Shown: positions 7,398 to 10,133 of the stretch, piece after piece | Numbering within the stretch: position 1 is the stretch's first letter | How the letters are laid out: every line of letters begins with the position of its first letter | Notes under the pieces: model-generated | Databases searched by the model: none | The model's input: the letters and a program-made list of their open reading frames with translations, nothing else | What the model was told of the DNA's origin: nothing | Translations under genes and position numbers: made by a program | Assembly: GCA_002455915.1 (NCBI GenBank) | Contig: DKLU01000313.1 | Coordinates: 1 to 10,133 of the forward strand | Direction: 5' to 3' | Origin: Chryseobacterium sp. UBA6632 | Lineage (GTDB): Bacteria; Bacteroidota; Bacteroidia; Flavobacteriales; Weeksellaceae | DNA length: 10,133 nt

Positions 7398-8141
7398 TTA
7401 ATACGTTTCAGCGCTTGATTCATTTTTAATCAAAGCCAAAGCCGAAGAAGTACCAATTCTCTTTACTCCAAGATTAATCATCTTTTCTGCATCTTCAGGA
7501 GTTCTTACTCCTCCTGCAGCTTTCACAGGAAGTTTTCCGGCATTATCCAGCATAATTTTTATACCTTCAAACGTGGCTCCGTTAGGCTTTCCACCGGTAG
7601 TTTGATAAAAGCCTGTAGAAGATTTTACATAGATTTCAGATAAATCTTTTTCCGAGAAATTTTCTTCTGCCCAATTAGAAATATTCTTTGTAAGATCTGC
7701 AATTTGCACATCAGTTAAAGCTGCAATTTCAATAATCCATTTCGCAACTTTATGATTGTGTAAACATAGCTGTGTACATTTTACAAATTCATCTTTTACA
7801 AGCTGAAGATTTCCACTTAAATAAGCATTATAATTAATTACAAAATCTAATTCGTCTGCACCGTCTGAAATTGCTTTTGAGGCTTCTGCCAGTTTTTCGT
7901 CGATGGAATATGTTCCTTCATGAAAACCAATTACAGTACCTATTACAACATTTGAATTTTTATCCTGAATATACTTCTTGATTTCAGCAACATAATCGGG
8001 GCGAATCATTACGGCAAAAATTCCGTTATCAATAGCTTCCTGAGTAAGTTTTTCGTTGATTTTTAAAGTTTCTTCATTTGAAAGCCCCGATTGTTCAGGT
8101 GTTTTCAAATAGGTTGAATCCAAATATTGAGCAATGTTCAT
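7398..8141 (-). CDS. deoC: Deoxyribose-phosphate aldolase (DERA)
   Basis: DeoC splits 2-deoxyribose 5-phosphate into glyceraldehyde 3-phosphate and acetaldehyde, the last step of deoxynucleoside catabolism in the cytoplasm. The 247-residue protein has the class I aldolase TIM-barrel motifs: LDSTYL near the N-terminus, GADELDFVIN with Asp99 (Asp102 in E. coli), VKSSTGF with Schiff-base Lys173 (Lys167 in E. coli) and KAAGGVRT with Lys207 (Lys201 in E. coli). It also ends in Tyr247, like the functional C-terminal Tyr of the E. coli enzyme. By motif alignment, VMIRPDY (44-50) matches VCIYPRF of E. coli, putting Met45 at the position of Cys47. The phosphate-site loop reads IGFHEGT instead of NFPHGN. 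The start is 6 bases after the stop of the Lrp-type gene, so the two are one operon and that regulator may control it. The hairpin at 7342-7379 ends the unit. No other deo genes are in view. Confidence 0.95.
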   Translation of the reverse strand: MNIAQYLDSTYLKTPEQSGLSNEETLKINEKLTQEAIDNGIFAVMIRPDYVAEIKKYIQDKNSNVVIGTVIGFHEGTYSIDEKLAEASKAISDGADELDFVINYNAYLSGNLQLVKDEFVKCTQLCLHNHKVAKWIIEIAALTDVQIADLTKNISNWAEENFSEKDLSEIYVKSSTGFYQTTGGKPNGATFEGIKIMLDNAGKLPVKAAGGVRTPEDAEKMINLGVKRIGTSSALALIKNESSAETY

Positions 8142-8147
8142 AATCTG

Positions 8148-8618
8148 TTATACTTTCAATTGTCTATAAATTCCTTGCTCCAAAGATATGAAAGTTTCTG
8201 TTCTTGTTACACCTTTTAGCTTTTGAAGTTTGCTAAGAATTTGCATCAAGTGATCATTATCCTTACAAAGAACTTTAAGGAAAGTTGTATAATTACCAGT
8301 TGTGTAATGTGCCTCTACCACTTCATTAATATCTTTCAGAGATTTTACCACCTCCGGATAATGACTTGGCTGATCCAAAAATACACCGATGTACGAAATT
8401 ACTTTGTATCCAATTTTTTTAGGGTTAAGAAACGAAATTGAATTTTCGATAACTCCGGCATGTTCAAGCTTCTTTATTCTCTGGTGAACGGCAGTTGTTG
8501 AAATACCAACATTTTTCGAAATATGAGCTAAAGAAGTTTTAGCGTTATCCATCAACATATAGATGATTTCTTTGTCGATTGAATCTAAATGATAGTTTGC
8601 GTTGCTTGAATTTTTCAT
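8148..8618 (-). CDS. Lrp/AsnC family transcriptional regulator
   Basis: The 156-residue protein has the two-part Lrp/AsnC layout. Residues about 11-70 are a winged helix-turn-helix, beginning LDSIDKEIIYMLMDNAKTSL, with VGISTTAVHQRIKKLEHAGVI containing the recognition helix. Residues about 72-153 are the RAM ligand-binding domain, with VEAHYTTGNYTTFLKV at the usual ligand-facing turn. Members form dimers or octamers and usually respond to amino acids; the ligand here cannot be told from sequence. The ATG at 8616-8618 is fixed because an in-frame TAG lies one codon upstream (8622-8624). The gene is followed after 6 bases by deoC, so it probably regulates its own operon, either deoC together with itself or a wider set. 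The 43-base gap to the upstream EEP gene shows no terminator, so three-gene co-transcription is possible. Confidence 0.93.
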   Translation of the reverse strand: MKNSSNANYHLDSIDKEIIYMLMDNAKTSLAHISKNVGISTTAVHQRIKKLEHAGVIENSISFLNPKKIGYKVISYIGVFLDQPSHYPEVVKSLKDINEVVEAHYTTGNYTTFLKVLCKDNDHLMQILSKLQKLKGVTRTETFISLEQGIYRQLKV

Positions 8619-8661
8619 TTTCTACTTTTTTTTATTATTCATGTTTTTTTATTTAAACTTT

Positions 8662-9597
8662 TTATAGACTTGTGAATTCTACAAAAACAGGAAAATGATC
8701 GCTATAGCCTCCCAAATATCGTGTACCAGCATAGGTTCGGAAGGGTCTGCCTTTAAAATTTCCTGTCCGGCTGCTTATTTTTTCAGAATTAAAAATCCCT
8801 GCTTTCTTGTAAGAGATCACAAGATCATTATTGAATAATGATTTGGATAATATAATCTGATCAAACAACAGTCCAGATTTATAATGAAAAGTAGAATAAT
8901 TTCTGGTAGAAAATAGCTCGAGAAAAGGGTTTTCCAACACCTTATTTTGGCTATCGTCGAAGAGAATTTTTATCAAATTTTCATCATCTGGGTTTTCGTT
9001 AAAATCACCACATAGAATCACATGTTCCTTATCTTTATTCAGAAGGCTCAAAATCCTGCCCCGAATTTCCGAGAGTATAAAAGCTCTTTTTGGTCTGTTA
9101 ATATCTTTCTCACGCTTAGAGGGAAGATGCGCGATAAAAACATTGATGACCTCACCTTTATATTTCACTTTTGAATAAAGTACATCCCTAGTTGTGTCGT
9201 AATTTTCTGTGTTTTTGTCTATAATTTCAAAGAAGTAAGTAATAGTTTCTGAGTCTATCACCTCTACTTTATTTTTGTCATATAACATTGCTACATCTAC
9301 CTTTCTTTCGTCCATAGAATTGTAATGCACAATTCCGTAGTTTGAATTAAAGGGTTCCAACTTCACAAGGTCTTCCAAGACTTTCCTTCCGGAAACTTCG
9401 GATAAACCAATTATAAATGGCAATATACCATTTTTCTCCTGCATCAACTGAAAAACGTGTGATATTTTGAAGAGCTTGTTTTTGTATCTTTTTTCGTCCC
9501 AATTCCTCAATCCGGAGATTGTAGGATCCAACTTATGTTTTGGTGGCGGGTCTGGTAAAAATAAATTTTCTACATTATAAAAAGAAAACAGCTCCAT
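8662..9597 (-). CDS. Endonuclease/exonuclease/phosphatase (EEP) family protein
   Basis: The 311-residue protein (from ATG) shows the metal-dependent phosphoesterase motifs in order: FYNVENLF with Asn8, GLSEV with Glu67, RDVLYSKV (about 137-144), FIAHLPSK with His157, GDFNENPDD with Asp198 and Asn200, FDQIILS with Asp246, and SDHFPV with catalytic Asp300-His301. The family cuts phosphodiester or phosphomonoester bonds in DNA, RNA, lipids or nucleotides; the substrate cannot be assigned. There is no signal peptide, so it probably acts in the cytoplasm. The ATG at 9595-9597 is preferred; an in-frame TTG (9600) and GTG (9603) are the only other possible starts before a TAG at 9610-9612, and they would add just two residues. 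Located 43 bases upstream of the Lrp-type gene on the same strand, it may share its transcript. A Bacteroidota subgroup with long inserts between motifs fits best. Confidence 0.87.
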   Translation of the reverse strand: MELFSFYNVENLFLPDPPPKHKLDPTISGLRNWDEKRYKNKLFKISHVFQLMQEKNGILPFIIGLSEVSGRKVLEDLVKLEPFNSNYGIVHYNSMDERKVDVAMLYDKNKVEVIDSETITYFFEIIDKNTENYDTTRDVLYSKVKYKGEVINVFIAHLPSKREKDINRPKRAFILSEIRGRILSLLNKDKEHVILCGDFNENPDDENLIKILFDDSQNKVLENPFLELFSTRNYSTFHYKSGLLFDQIILSKSLFNNDLVISYKKAGIFNSEKISSRTGNFKGRPFRTYAGTRYLGGYSDHFPVFVEFTSL

Positions 9598-9849
9598 CAA
9601 CACGCATTTCTATTCCTTAAAATTTATACTATACTTTCTGGATGTAAATTTATTATTTTTTTTTAAATATGATTAATTTATTTATATTATTTTCATATTT
9701 ATTTTATATTCAAATCATAACGATTCTGTAAAAACGTTTAACCAAAGCGCAATACAACGGTTTAAATTTTTAACTATACGTTTATTACATCATTAGTTTT
9801 AAACTTAAAATAAAATATAAATTCTAAATTTTATAGAATAATATATCAT

Positions 9850-9879
9850 TTAAAATATTTAAAAACAATAATATTTTAA
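9850..9879. repeat. Perfect 10-bp A/T inverted repeat
   Basis: TTAAAATATT (9850-9859) and AATATTTTAA (9870-9879) are exact inverted copies around a 10-base spacer. With no G or C pairs the hairpin would be weak; it could be a protein-binding site or simply chance in very A/T-rich DNA. Confidence 0.4.
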
Positions 9880-9922
9880 TTACAAATCAAATTATTACAA
9901 CTTTCATTCCAATTTAAAAATA

Positions 9923-9936
9923 AATTCTTAAGAATT
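9923..9936 (-). terminator. Possible weak terminator of trmD (14-bp palindrome)
   Basis: AATTCTTAAGAATT is a perfect palindrome, able to form a 5-bp stem with a 4-base loop. On the minus strand it is followed by TATTTTT and lies about 40 bases past the trmD stop. The stem is short and A/T-rich, so the terminator call is tentative; a regulator-binding palindrome is the alternative. Confidence 0.3.
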
Positions 9937-9977
9937 GCAAAATTACTTCATCGTTTACCAAAATTAAGGGAAAAATT

Positions 9978-10133
9978 TTACAGTAAATCGGGTCTTTTTT
10001 CTTGGGTAATTCTCACCGCTTCATCATGACGCCATTCTTCAATTTTGCCAAAATTACCACTTAAAAGAACTTTGGGAACTTCCAACCCTTTGTAAATTTC
10101 CGGACGGGTATAAATTGGTGGAGATAATAAATC
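9978..10133 (-). CDS. trmD: tRNA (guanine-N1-)-methyltransferase, C-terminal end (5' part outside window)
   Basis: Read on the minus strand, the frame is open from the window edge to a TAA at 9978-9980 and gives 51 residues. They contain [33 protein letters not shown] and a final EKRPDLL, the characteristic C-terminal stretch of TrmD (family pattern: P-x-x-L-L-S-G-x-H-x-x-I-x-x-W-R ... R-P-D-L-L). Here the usual His after Ser-Gly-Asn is Phe. TrmD methylates G37 of tRNAs with G at position 36 using S-adenosylmethionine, preventing +1 frameshifts. The SAM-binding trefoil knot lies outside the window, so only the C-terminal helical domain can be judged. Confidence 0.92.
   Translation of the reverse strand, partial: DLLSPPIYTRPEIYKGLEVPKVLLSGNFGKIEEWRHDEAVRITQEKRPDLL

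Larger units (their letters stand above)
9598..9977. other. A/T-rich intergenic region without a recognisable gene
   Basis: These 380 bases between the EEP gene and trmD are strikingly A/T-rich, more so than the genes around them, and stop codons are frequent in all frames. I see no coding region, tRNA or riboswitch. They should contain the terminator of trmD and the promoter of the EEP gene, but no clear TTG / TAnnTTTG pair is visible for the latter. Several A/T-only inverted repeats occur; the two best are listed separately. Confidence 0.75.

Noticed and set aside
8223..8441. Plus-strand open frame of 72 codons inside the Lrp-type gene
   Set aside because: It is antisense to a clear regulator gene and its translation resembles no protein family.
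8622..8642. Minus-strand mini-frame of six codons (Met-Asn-Asn-Lys-Lys-Lys) just before the Lrp-type gene
   Set aside because: It is in frame with the regulator and ends one codon before its ATG, but such short A-rich frames arise by chance; it is only useful for fixing the regulator start.
1..10133. Mobile elements, CRISPR arrays, tRNA or rRNA genes, defence systems
   Set aside because: No transposase, integrase, spaced direct repeats, RNA gene folds or recognisable defence domains were found; the gene content is ordinary chromosomal.

Overview
The window looks like chromosomal DNA of a member of the Bacteroidota, most likely a Flavobacteriia species close to Chryseobacterium. The grounds are low G+C with A/T-rich third codon positions, two secreted proteins ending in type IX secretion (T9SS) sorting domains, signal peptides cleaved just before Gln, a large Bacteroidota-type outer-membrane barrel protein, few Shine-Dalgarno sites, and one exact TAnnTTTG -7 element. 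The genus is an inference from sequence style, not a database match. Nothing points to phage, plasmid, transposon, CRISPR or tRNA/rRNA content.

Left part (1-6249), cell-envelope genes. The window opens inside a plus-strand gene whose visible part is an outer-membrane beta-barrel, probably the C-terminal barrel of an M1-like metallopeptidase. It converges on two minus-strand T9SS cargo genes, a lamin-tail-domain protein and a jelly-roll-like protein. Each cargo gene has its own terminator hairpin, and their C-terminal sorting domains are clearly related. Divergent from them is a 1077-residue outer-membrane protein with an apparent TTG start and an EF-hand-like loop.

Middle (6250-7380). A tRNA-dihydrouridine synthase gene (dusB) lies on the plus strand behind a TAnnTTTG box so close to the ATG that its mRNA may be leaderless. 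A strong bidirectional hairpin separates it from the convergent deoC.

Right part (7398-10133), all minus strand. In transcription order: the 3' end of trmD, a roughly 380-base very A/T-rich gap, an endonuclease/exonuclease/phosphatase (EEP) family gene, an Lrp/AsnC regulator, and deoC (deoxyribose-phosphate aldolase). The last two are 6 bases apart and almost certainly co-transcribed; the EEP gene lies 43 bases upstream with no visible terminator. The aldolase carries Met where the E. coli enzyme has the aldehyde-sensitive Cys47.

I found no clear new multi-gene defence or mobile system. The points most worth following are the Met at the Cys47 position of DeoC, the regulator-aldolase pairing, the tandem T9SS cargo beside a large barrel protein of unknown role, and a possible terminator/promoter overlap between the cargo genes.
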